Shown here one piece after another: positions 1 through 7,880 of a DNA stretch of 64,000 nucleotides (the first letter of the stretch is position 1; each line of letters begins with the position of its first letter). The stretch covers positions 62,001 to 126,000 of the forward strand of contig NZ_FZQR01000010.1 in NCBI RefSeq assembly GCF_900199455.1, written 5' to 3'. The notes beneath the pieces are model-generated. The model saw nothing but the letters and a program-made list of their open reading frames with translations. It did no database searches and was not told the DNA's origin. This DNA is from Mesorhizobium carmichaelinearum. GTDB taxonomy: Bacteria > Pseudomonadota > Alphaproteobacteria > Rhizobiales > Rhizobiaceae. A program made the translations under genes and the position numbers.

Positions 1-1
1 T

Positions 2-592
2 GCCGGCACTGTCGCCGAGAACCACCATGTCTGCGCCATTCATCCGGAATATTTCGAGCTGCCGAAGATCAAGCGCGATCCGGCCAAGGCGAAGGCACTG
101 ATGGCGGAAGCCGGCCAGGCCGACTTCGAGCACGAACTGATCACCGTCGACGAGGACTGGCACAAGAACACCGGCGACGCCATCGCCGCGCAGTTGCGCG
201 ACGCCGGCGTCAAGGTGAAGCGTACCGTGCTGCCGGGTTCGACGTTCTGGAACGACTGGACGAAGTATCCGCTGTCGATGACCAACTGGAACATGCGCCC
301 GCTCGGCGTCCAGGTTCTGGCCATCGCCTACCGCACCGGTGAAGCCTGGAACGAGGCAGCCTGGTCGAATCCCGACTGGGATACCAAGCTCAATGCCGCG
401 CTTTCGGTCGCCGATGCCGCCAAGCGCAAGGAGATGATGAAGGATATCGAGCAGATCCTGCAGGATTCCGGCATCATCATCCAGCCGTACTGGCGCAAGC
501 TGTTCAGCCACTCGGTCAAGGCGGTGCAGAACTACAAGATGCACCCGACCTACGAGCACGACTACGGCAAGGTCTGGCTCGACCAGGCCTGA
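2..592 (+). CDS. ABC transporter substrate-binding protein, family 5 (C-terminal part)
   Basis: Partial gene; the start lies before the window. The reading frame is open from base 2 to a TGA at 590-592. The last ~196 residues have the features of the C-terminal lobe of family-5 (oligopeptide/dipeptide/opine type) periplasmic binding proteins, including a late stretch in which the protein returns to the hinge (around PYWRKLFSHSV) and a typical ending near GKVWLDQA. It should capture a peptide-like or amine substrate in the periplasm and deliver it to the two permeases and the double ATPase that follow. A strong terminator sits directly after it, so it may be made in excess over the membrane components, as is common for such operons. 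The substrate cannot be told from this fragment. Confidence 0.85.
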   Translation, partial: AGTVAENHHVCAIHPEYFELPKIKRDPAKAKALMAEAGQADFEHELITVDEDWHKNTGDAIAAQLRDAGVKVKRTVLPGSTFWNDWTKYPLSMTNWNMRPLGVQVLAIAYRTGEAWNEAAWSNPDWDTKLNAALSVADAAKRKEMMKDIEQILQDSGIIIQPYWRKLFSHSVKAVQNYKMHPTYEHDYGKVWLDQA

Positions 593-602
593 TCCGGATC
601 GA

Positions 603-641
603 AGGGGGAAGGGGCGCTTGCCCCTTTCCCCTCGTTCTCTT
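603..641 (+). terminator. Rho-independent-like terminator after the binding-protein gene
   Basis: A GC-rich hairpin (left arm 603-614, loop 615-620, right arm 621-632) is followed by a short T-rich stretch. It lies 11 bases after the stop of the binding-protein gene and 180 bases before the permease gene, so partial read-through would lower permease expression relative to the binding protein. Confidence 0.7.
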
Positions 642-820
642 GCAGCGATCTGAAGCCACGAGTGTGCACTGCAAAAAAATTGCGGACTCCCCGGATAAGG
701 TCATGCAATAAATCAGGCGCTGATTGCATCCGAGGGCCTGTCTGACAGCCAGCCCGCCGGCAACGGTGGACAAGGCTTTGGAGCCGGCTCAAACCCCAAC
801 CCCGTCGGCAGGGGGCCGCC

Positions 821-1855
821 ATGCTTTCTTTCATTATCAGGCGTCTCGGCACCATGGCATTGACGATGCTGTGCCTGACGATGATCGTCTTCTTCCTGAT
901 CAACCTCGAGCCCAATCTGAAGAAGCTGGCGATCAGCCAGACCGAAATGCACACATCGGCCGAGCAGCTCGAGAGCTGGCTGGTCGAGCATGGCTACCGG
1001 CAGAATTTCTTCATCCGTTACGGCCAGTGGCTCGGCGTCCTGCCCAAGCAACCGGTGACCGATCCGGCGACCGGCAAGCCGGCGCAGCGCTTCACCTTCT
1101 GCAACGATCCGGTCGTGCCGACTTTCGCCGGCGTCCTGCAAGGCGATTTCGGCTGCTCGACCAAATTCAAGGCGACGGTGGCCTCCAAGCTGTTTCCGGC
1201 ACTTGGCGCGACCGGCATCCTGATGTTCTGCGTGCTGGCGGTCATGGTTCCAATCTCGCTCCTGATCGGCATCCTGGCCGGCATGCGCGAGGGTTCGCGA
1301 ACCGACCGGGTGCTGTCCGTCGCCTCCATCGCCTCGACGGCGACGCCTGAATATGTGTCGGGCGTCATCTTCACCGTCATCTTCGCCTCATGGCTCGGCT
1401 GGCTGAACGGGTCGGCGGCGTCCGCCAGCCAAGGCATCACCTTCTACAACTTCACGCTGCCGGTGATGACGCTGGCGATCTACGGCATCGGCTATATTGC
1501 GCGCATGACGCGCGCCTCGATGGTCGAGGTCATGACGCAGCAATATATCCGCACCGCCCGCTTGAAGGGCCTCTCCTTCGGCAGTGTGGTGGTCAAGCAT
1601 GCGCTGCGCAACGCGCTGATCGCGCCTTTCACTGTCATCATGCTGCAGTTCCCCTGGCTGCTCACCGGTGTCGTCATCGTCGAGGTGATGTTCCGCTACC
1701 AGGGCTTCGGCTACACGCTGGTCGAAGCTGCCGGCAATAACGACATCGACCTTTTGCTCGGCTGCTCGCTGGTCTCGGTGTTCATCGTCTTGATTACGCA
1801 GCTCATTTCCGATGTCGGCTACGCGTTTCTCAATCCGCGTATCAGGGTTCAGTAG
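821..1855 (+). CDS. ABC transporter permease, OppB/DppB type
   Basis: 344-residue inner-membrane protein. It begins with the positively charged MLSFIIRRLG segment and first membrane helix typical of OppB/DppB proteins, then has a large periplasmic loop (about residues 35-120) and five further helices. The EAA loop that contacts the ATPase is visible around residues 235-260 (YIRTARLKGLSFGSVVVKHA). It forms a heterodimeric channel with the next gene product. The start is the ATG after a GC-rich purine stretch (cagggggccgcc). The next gene follows 12 bases after the stop. Confidence 0.93.
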   Translation: MLSFIIRRLGTMALTMLCLTMIVFFLINLEPNLKKLAISQTEMHTSAEQLESWLVEHGYRQNFFIRYGQWLGVLPKQPVTDPATGKPAQRFTFCNDPVVPTFAGVLQGDFGCSTKFKATVASKLFPALGATGILMFCVLAVMVPISLLIGILAGMREGSRTDRVLSVASIASTATPEYVSGVIFTVIFASWLGWLNGSAASASQGITFYNFTLPVMTLAIYGIGYIARMTRASMVEVMTQQYIRTARLKGLSFGSVVVKHALRNALIAPFTVIMLQFPWLLTGVVIVEVMFRYQGFGYTLVEAAGNNDIDLLLGCSLVSVFIVLITQLISDVGYAFLNPRIRVQ

Positions 1856-1867
1856 GGGACGAAGCGG

Positions 1868-3025
1868 ATGCAGGTCCAATATATCGGCGCCTTTACCATC
1901 ATCCTCGAAGTGCTTTCGCGCTTCTGGCCGGTGTGGATCGCGCTCGTCATCGTCATGGGGGCGAGCTTCGCCTACAAGAAGAAGCTCGCGCTCTACGGCC
2001 AATTGTTCGACAGCGGCGTCGGCATCGTCGGCGTCGGCATCTGCCTGTTCTGGCTGTTCACGGCGATCTTCGCATCGACCATCTCGCCTTTCGATCCGCT
2101 GGCGCAGGTGCCCGTCATGAAGGACACGCTGCCCGGCGCCATCGAGCCGCAATCGGGGTTGGTCTATCTCTTCGGCGGCGACAAGCTGGCGCGCGACGTG
2201 TTCTCGCGCATGGTCTATGGCAGCCAGATCGTGCTGATCATCGCGCCTGCCGCGACCGGCTTCGCGCTGATGGTCGGCATCACCCTCGGCCTGCCGGCCG
2301 GCTATTACGGCGGCAAGATCGACACCGTGCTGTCGTTCCTGGCCAATCTGGTGCTGGCCTTCCCGGTTATCCTGTTGTTCTACCTCCTGGTGACGCCCGG
2401 GATCATGGACACGCCGATCCCCTATGCGCTGGCCGGCGTCTTCTTCCTGTTTCCGATCATCTTCTTCTGCGTGCTGTTCTGGACGCGCTTCAAGAACCGG
2501 CCGGACCGGATCTACATCCTGCTCGGCCTGACCCTGATCATTGGCGGCTGGATCTACCTCGGCCTTGTCTTCGACAGAGACCCACTGCACATCGTCCACA
2601 TCGACCCCAACCAGTTGAACATCTTCGTGGCGGTGGTGTTCGCCTCCAGTCCCGGCGTGTTCCGCATCGTGCGCGGCCTGGTGATGGACATCAAGACGCG
2701 CGACTATGTGGCGGCGGCGCAGACGCGCGGTGAATCGCCCTGGTACATCATGCTGTGGGAGATCCTGCCCAATGCGCGCGGACCGCTGATCGTCGATGCC
2801 TGCCTGCGCATCGGCTACACGACGATCCTGCTCGGCACGCTCGGTTATTTCGGCCTCGGCCTGGCGCCGGAAAGCCCCGACTGGGGTACGGCGATCAAGG
2901 ACGCCAGCCGGCTGCTGCGCTCCTTCATCCATCCGGCGCTGCCGCCGACGATCGCGCTGATGTCGTTCGTGCTGGGGCTTAACCTGTTGGCCGACTCGTT
3001 GCGTGAGCAATCGATGAAAGATTGA
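1868..3025 (+). CDS. ABC transporter permease, OppC/DppC type
   Basis: 385-residue inner-membrane protein, the second channel subunit of the family-5 importer. It is longer than the usual ~300 residues of DppC because of an N-terminal extension with an extra membrane segment and an insertion of hydrophobic segments in the middle (about residues 160-235). The EAA-like ATPase contact is seen around residues 278-300 (TRDYVAAAQTRGESPWYIML), and the C-terminus has the family's GLGLAPESPDWG motif. It lies in one operon with the neighbouring permease and ATPase genes. The longer form resembles the permeases of rhizobial family-5 systems whose substrate is not known. Confidence 0.92.
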   Translation: MQVQYIGAFTIILEVLSRFWPVWIALVIVMGASFAYKKKLALYGQLFDSGVGIVGVGICLFWLFTAIFASTISPFDPLAQVPVMKDTLPGAIEPQSGLVYLFGGDKLARDVFSRMVYGSQIVLIIAPAATGFALMVGITLGLPAGYYGGKIDTVLSFLANLVLAFPVILLFYLLVTPGIMDTPIPYALAGVFFLFPIIFFCVLFWTRFKNRPDRIYILLGLTLIIGGWIYLGLVFDRDPLHIVHIDPNQLNIFVAVVFASSPGVFRIVRGLVMDIKTRDYVAAAQTRGESPWYIMLWEILPNARGPLIVDACLRIGYTTILLGTLGYFGLGLAPESPDWGTAIKDASRLLRSFIHPALPPTIALMSFVLGLNLLADSLREQSMKD

Positions 3026-3072
3026 TTGACGGGCTTCGGCCCGCATCTGGTAAGATTGGATTGGAGCGACCC

Positions 3073-5265
3073 ATGAACGAGGCAGTTCGAAATCCCGCGG
3101 CACCGATCATCGAGATCGAAAACCTGTCGATCTCCTTCTTCACCCGTAAGGGCGAGATACCGGCGGTCATGGATTTTTCCTGCACGGTCATGCCGGGCGA
3201 AGCGATGGGCATTGTCGGGGAATCCGGCTGCGGCAAGTCGACCGTGTCGCTCGGCATCATGCGCGACCTCTCCAACATCGGGAAGATCGTCGGCGGCAAG
3301 ATCAAGTTCCAGGGCAAGGACATGGGCGAGCTCTCAGACGAGGAGCTGCGCGCCATCCGCGGCAACAAGATCGCCATGATCTACCAGGAGCCGATGGCCA
3401 GCCTCAATCCGGCGATGAAGGTCGGCCAGCAGCTGATGGAAGTGCCGCTGATCCACGACAAGGTGTCGAAGGAAGAGGCCTACAAACGCGCCCTCGACAT
3501 GGTGCGCTCGGTCAAGCTTCCCGACCCCGAGCGCATGATGCGCTCCTACCCGCACCAGCTCTCGGGCGGCCAGCAGCAGCGCATCGTCATCGCCATGGCG
3601 CTGCTGTCGAAGCCGGCGCTGCTTTTGCTCGACGAGCCGACGACGGCGCTCGACGTGACGGTGGAGGCGGGCATCGTCGAGCTGGTCAAGGGGCTGGGCG
3701 AAAAGTTCGGCACCTCGATGATCTTCGTGTCGCACAATCTCGGCCTTATCCTGGAAACCTGCGACCGGATCACCGTGATGTATTCGGGTGAGGCGGTGGA
3801 GACCGGCAAGATCAAGGATGTCTTCGACCGGATGCGCCATCCCTATACGCAAGGGCTGTTCCGTTCGATCCCGCTGCCGGGCGCCGACAAGAACTCGCGG
3901 CCGCTGATTGCCATACCCGGGCAATTGCCGCTGCCGCATGAGCGGCCGAAGGGCTGCAATTTCGGCCCGCGCTGCCACCATTTCGTCGAGGGCGTCTGCA
4001 ACGCCGCCGAAATCCCGATGATCGAGGTCGCCGGCCACGAGGGCCATTTCTCGCGCTGCGTGCGCTTCAACGAGATCGACTGGGAAGCGCTGCCGCCCGG
4101 CGCCAAGAAGGTCAATGAGCGCGTCGTGCCCGGCGCGCCGGTGCTCAAGATCGAGGATCTGAGGAAATACTACAAGGTCGGCGGCAGCGAGGTGTTCGGC
4201 TCGAGCGAAGGTCGTGTCGTCAAGGCCAACGAGACCATTTCGTTCATGGCGCGCGAATCCGAGACCGTCGCCATCGTCGGCGAGTCCGGCTGCGGAAAGT
4301 CGACGCTGGCCAAGGTGCTGCTTGGACTGGAGACGGCAAGTGCCGGCACGGTGACTTTGGGCAACAAGGAAATCCAGTCGACCGGCATCGAGAGCCGCAG
4401 CGTCGAAACTGTGTCGTCGATCCAGATGGTGTTCCAGAACCCGTTCGACACGCTCAACCCCAGCCATTCGGTCGGCTCGCAGATCATCCGCACGCTGGAG
4501 AAGTTCAATGTCGGCAAGACGGTCGCCGACCGGCGCAAGCGCATGCTGGAACTGCTCGACCTGGTGAAGCTGCCGCGTGCCTTCGAGACGCGCAAGCCGC
4601 GCCAGCTCTCGGGCGGCCAGAAGCAGCGCATCGGCGTGGCACGCGCCTTTGCCGGTGATGCCAAGGTGGTGGTGGCCGACGAGCCGGTCTCGGCGCTCGA
4701 CGTGTCGGTGCAGGCGGCGGTGACCGAACTGTTGATGGATATCCAGCGCAAGAACAAGACGACGATGCTGTTCATCAGCCACGATCTGTCGGTCGTGCGC
4801 TACATCGCCGACCGCGTCGTCGTCATGTATCTCGGTTACATCGTCGAGCAAGGCACGACCGACCAGATCTTCGCGCCGCCCTATCACCCCTATACCGAGG
4901 CGCTGCTGTCGGCGATCCCGATCGCCGACACCAGCGTGGTCAAACGGCATATCGTGCTGGAGGGCGATATCCCATCGGCGATGAATCCGCCGTCCGGCTG
5001 CCCGTTCCAGACCCGCTGCGGCTACAAGAAGCTGGTGCCGGACAATCTGTGCGAGACCAAGGTGCCGCCGGTCAAACATCTCGGCGACGGCCATATGAGC
5101 CTGTGCTGGCTGGCCGACGACGTGCTGGCGAAGATGGAACCGGTGATCAAGTTCGACAAGGAGCATGCCGCGCATGAGGGCGTGCCGGAAGATGCGCCGC
5201 ATGTCACCGATGCAGGCCCGACGGCCGCCGCGCCCAAGCGCCCGCGTGGCAAGAAGCCGAGCTGA
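3073..5265 (+). CDS. ABC transporter double ATP-binding protein (DppD-DppF fusion type)
   Basis: 730-residue cytoplasmic protein with two complete nucleotide-binding domains in tandem, so one polypeptide powers the importer. Each half has a Walker A motif GESGCGKST (first about residue 49), an ABC signature (LSGGQQQR in the first half, LSGGQKQR in the second), a Walker B (LLLLDEPTTALD; VVVADEPVSALD) and the cysteine-containing oligopeptide-transporter C-terminal region (CNFGPRC; CPFQTRC). The ATG at 3073 was chosen because it has an upstream GGAGCG and starts the conserved domain; an in-frame TTG at 3022 overlapping the permease stop is less likely. The lysine-rich tail ends the operon. Confidence 0.95.
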   Translation: MNEAVRNPAAPIIEIENLSISFFTRKGEIPAVMDFSCTVMPGEAMGIVGESGCGKSTVSLGIMRDLSNIGKIVGGKIKFQGKDMGELSDEELRAIRGNKIAMIYQEPMASLNPAMKVGQQLMEVPLIHDKVSKEEAYKRALDMVRSVKLPDPERMMRSYPHQLSGGQQQRIVIAMALLSKPALLLLDEPTTALDVTVEAGIVELVKGLGEKFGTSMIFVSHNLGLILETCDRITVMYSGEAVETGKIKDVFDRMRHPYTQGLFRSIPLPGADKNSRPLIAIPGQLPLPHERPKGCNFGPRCHHFVEGVCNAAEIPMIEVAGHEGHFSRCVRFNEIDWEALPPGAKKVNERVVPGAPVLKIEDLRKYYKVGGSEVFGSSEGRVVKANETISFMARESETVAIVGESGCGKSTLAKVLLGLETASAGTVTLGNKEIQSTGIESRSVETVSSIQMVFQNPFDTLNPSHSVGSQIIRTLEKFNVGKTVADRRKRMLELLDLVKLPRAFETRKPRQLSGGQKQRIGVARAFAGDAKVVVADEPVSALDVSVQAAVTELLMDIQRKNKTTMLFISHDLSVVRYIADRVVVMYLGYIVEQGTTDQIFAPPYHPYTEALLSAIPIADTSVVKRHIVLEGDIPSAMNPPSGCPFQTRCGYKKLVPDNLCETKVPPVKHLGDGHMSLCWLADDVLAKMEPVIKFDKEHAAHEGVPEDAPHVTDAGPTAAAPKRPRGKKPS

Positions 5266-5292
5266 CCGATCGGGGTTAGAGGCGCGGCGCGT

Positions 5293-5883
5293 TCAGTTGG
5301 CGCACTGCCGTAGCTGTTCGGCATAATCGCGCGCCATCTTCTCCGTCGCCCGTGCATAGCCTTGGACGCCGGCATCGCCACGGTTGCCGCGGCCATAGGC
5401 GGTCCAGCCGAGATAGTAGGCGAGGTAGAGATTGTAGGTGTCGTTGCGGGCGACGCCGTAGGTGTCTGCGGTCTTGGAATGATACCAGCCGACGAAGTCG
5501 ACGGCGTCGGCGAATTTGGTGCGCCGCGCCGCCCAATTGCCGGTTTCGCGCTGATATTGCGACCAGGTGCCGTCGAGCGCCTGCGAGAAGCCGGTGGCCG
5601 AGGAGACGTGCTTCCACGGAATGAAGCCGAGCAGCTTGGTGCGCGGCGGGCGGGCATTGCTCTTGAAACCGGATTCCTTGCGCACCGTCGCCATCAGCAC
5701 AGGGACCGGCACGCCGTATTTCTGCTCTGTGCGTTCGGCCGCCGACTGCCAATTGTCGAACCAGCCGTCATTCTGGTCGAAGACGGCACAGACATTGTTG
5801 ATGTGGCTGGGCGCGGTCGCGCAGGCCGAAAGTGCCAGCAACACGCCAACCGCTACAATTTTACTAAAACTCGACCTACGCAT
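5293..5883 (-). CDS. Lipoprotein with SLT-type lytic transglycosylase fold
   Basis: 196 residues. The N-terminus is a lipoprotein signal with a lipobox LSAC (cysteine about residue 20), so the mature protein should be anchored to a membrane on its periplasmic face. The body resembles the soluble lytic transglycosylase domain: a helix with the likely catalytic Glu in VRKESGF (about residue 70), and later segments ATGFSQALDGTWSQY and YNLYLAYYLGWTAYGRGN typical of the lysozyme-like fold. It probably cuts or binds peptidoglycan; activity is inferred. It converges on the ABC transporter operon with a 27-base gap and is probably transcribed alone. Confidence 0.82.
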   Translation of the reverse strand: MRRSSFSKIVAVGVLLALSACATAPSHINNVCAVFDQNDGWFDNWQSAAERTEQKYGVPVPVLMATVRKESGFKSNARPPRTKLLGFIPWKHVSSATGFSQALDGTWSQYQRETGNWAARRTKFADAVDFVGWYHSKTADTYGVARNDTYNLYLAYYLGWTAYGRGNRGDAGVQGYARATEKMARDYAEQLRQCAN

Positions 5884-6091
5884 TGGGTGAGCAATAGGCC
5901 GAAATCATAAAGGGAATCTTGCTGTGTCCGTTAACGCTTCGCCGGGACGAGTGTTCGGGAAAATGCCGTATTAGTATTACGACGCTTGGTGTCGATTTTT
6001 ATAAAATGATATTGCATAAATGCCGCCGTGGCTAAAATCACGCCTGTAAACGGCGCATTTCTGACAGCTCATCCGGCTTGCCGAGGCTTTG

Positions 6092-7639
6092 ATGCCTGGC
6101 ATGAACGAACCAAGACGCAAGCGCGGCGCCGAGCGCACCAGCAACCGGGGGCCAGCGCCCATCCAGCAACTGCCGCAAAGGCGCGTGACCAATCCCTATC
6201 CGCCGATGGCTTTGCTGTCTCCAGACCAGATCGAGGCGATCCACCAGGCGTCGATGCATATATTGGAGAATTTCGGCATCGAGGTGATGAGCCCGCGCGC
6301 GCTGTCGCTGTTTGAGAAGGCGGGTGCTGTGGTTGATCACGCCTCGGCCAATGTCCGCATCGATCGCGGCATGGTCGACGAGGCGCTGAAGACGACGCGG
6401 TCCAACTATACGCTGACACCCCGCAACCCGGCCAACACGATCCATCTTGGCGGCAACACCATCAATTTCACGCTGGTCGCCGGCCCGCCCAATGTGCATG
6501 ACATGGAACGCGGCCGCCGCGCCGGAAACTTGCGCGACTATGCCGATCTCACCCGGCTGGCGCAGCATTTCAACTGCGTCCACATGCTCGGCAATCAGGT
6601 CTGCGCACCGGTCGAACTGCCGGCCAATTCGCGCCATCTCGACACCTACTTCACCAATCTGACGCTGACCGACAAGAGTTTCCATGTCTCGGCGATTGGC
6701 CGGGGCAGGGCGCTGGACGGCATCGAGATGATGGCGATCGCGCGCGGGCTGACGCTCGACCAGCTGCGCGACGACCCGGGCATCGCCACCATCATCTCGG
6801 TCAACTCGCCGCGCCGCTTCGACGAGATGATGGCCGAGGGGCTGATGACCATGGCCGAATTCGGCCAGTCGGTGGCGGTGACGCCGTTCACGCTGATGGG
6901 GGCGATGAGCCCGGTGACGCTGGCGGGTGCTTTGGCGCAGCAGAATGCCGAGGCGCTGTTCGGCGTCGTGCTGACACAGCTGGTGCGGCCGGGCGCTCCG
7001 GTGATGTATGGCGCCTTCACCTCCAATGTCGACATGAAGTCGGGCGCGCCGGCCTTCGGCACGCCGGAGAACACCAAGGCCAACATCGCCTCGGGGCAAT
7101 TGGCGCGGCGTTACGGGCTGCCTTACCGGACGACGCCCGGCTCGGCCTCCAACGCGGCGGATGCGCAAGGCGCCTATGAGACGCTGATGGCCCTGTGGGG
7201 CGCCGTGCTCGGCCACGGCAATCTCGTCTACCATGCCGCCGGCTGGCAGGAGGGCGGACTGACGGCGTCGTTCGAAAAATTCATCATCGATGTCGAGATG
7301 ATCCAGCACATGATGGAGTTCCTGCGGCCGATCGTGGTCGACGAGGCCGAGCTTGCTGTCGAGGCGCTGGGCGCGGTGCCGACGGGCGGCCATTTCTTCG
7401 GCGAGCCGCACACGCTGGAGCGTTACGCCACCGCCTTCTACCAGCCGATGCTGTCCAACTGGCAGAATTTTGAAGCCTGGCAGGAAGCCGGCGGCCTCGA
7501 CGCGACAGCGCGCGCGACACGGCTGTGGAAGAAGGCGCTGGAGGATTATGCCGAGCCGGCGATGGATATCGCCGTGCGTGAGGCGCTGGAGGCATACATG
7601 GCCAGGCGCAAGGAAGCGATCGGGCAGGGGGAACCTTGA
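6092..7639 (+). CDS. Trimethylamine methyltransferase (MttB) family protein, non-pyrrolysine
   Basis: About 515 residues. The sequence fits the MttB/COG5598 family of corrinoid-dependent methyltransferases, which take a methyl group from quaternary or tertiary amines. The frame is uninterrupted, so the in-frame amber codon for pyrrolysine of archaeal MttB is absent; such homologues include glycine-betaine methyltransferases (family knowledge). No corrinoid protein or activator gene is seen nearby. ATG at 6092 (GAGG just upstream) or 6101 are both possible starts; TTG at 6089 is less likely. The neighbour is a dimethylglycine/sarcosine dehydrogenase-like flavoprotein, so a role in methylated-amine breakdown is likely but the substrate is open. 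Confidence 0.85.
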   Translation: MPGMNEPRRKRGAERTSNRGPAPIQQLPQRRVTNPYPPMALLSPDQIEAIHQASMHILENFGIEVMSPRALSLFEKAGAVVDHASANVRIDRGMVDEALKTTRSNYTLTPRNPANTIHLGGNTINFTLVAGPPNVHDMERGRRAGNLRDYADLTRLAQHFNCVHMLGNQVCAPVELPANSRHLDTYFTNLTLTDKSFHVSAIGRGRALDGIEMMAIARGLTLDQLRDDPGIATIISVNSPRRFDEMMAEGLMTMAEFGQSVAVTPFTLMGAMSPVTLAGALAQQNAEALFGVVLTQLVRPGAPVMYGAFTSNVDMKSGAPAFGTPENTKANIASGQLARRYGLPYRTTPGSASNAADAQGAYETLMALWGAVLGHGNLVYHAAGWQEGGLTASFEKFIIDVEMIQHMMEFLRPIVVDEAELAVEALGAVPTGGHFFGEPHTLERYATAFYQPMLSNWQNFEAWQEAGGLDATARATRLWKKALEDYAEPAMDIAVREALEAYMARRKEAIGQGEP

Positions 7640-7659
7640 GTTCTTTAGCGTCGGCGCGC

Positions 7660-7821
7660 GGCACCCCCCTCTGCCCTGCCGGGCATCTCCCCCTCAAGGG
7701 GGGAGATCGGCTCTCACATCCCGCTTCGCCAATCACCAACGTTGAAAAGAAGACGGCGGGGCAGCCGCTGCTGATCTCCCCTCTTAAGGGGGAGATGGCC
7801 AGCAGGCCAGAGGGGGGTGCC
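7660..7821. repeat. Intergenic inverted repeat with hairpin arms (RIME-like)
   Basis: The outer ends are complementary (GGCACCCCCCTCTG at 7660-7673 with CAGAGGGGGGTGCC at 7808-7821), and each arm contains its own shorter palindrome of the form ATCTCCCC...GGGGAGAT (about 7685-7707 and 7774-7796). This layout matches rhizobial intergenic mosaic palindromes. It fills almost all of the 241-base gap between the MttB-like and flavoprotein genes and may affect mRNA stability or coupling between them. A separate 10-base palindrome CTGATATCAG (7861-7870) sits just before the next gene. Confidence 0.75.
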
Positions 7822-7880
7822 TGGCGCTGCCTTTCAGATTCATTTTATCTCTCCAACTCACTGATATCAGAGAAAAATCC

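Noticed and set aside
1388..3103. Long minus-strand open frame (571 codons) opposite the permease genes
   Set aside because: It is rich in Arg, His, Asp and Gln, typical of the antisense of high-GC genes, and has no domain; the plus-strand permeases explain the region.
3334..5202. Long minus-strand open frame opposite the double ATPase
   Set aside because: Same antisense composition; the plus strand encodes a clear ABC protein with all motifs.
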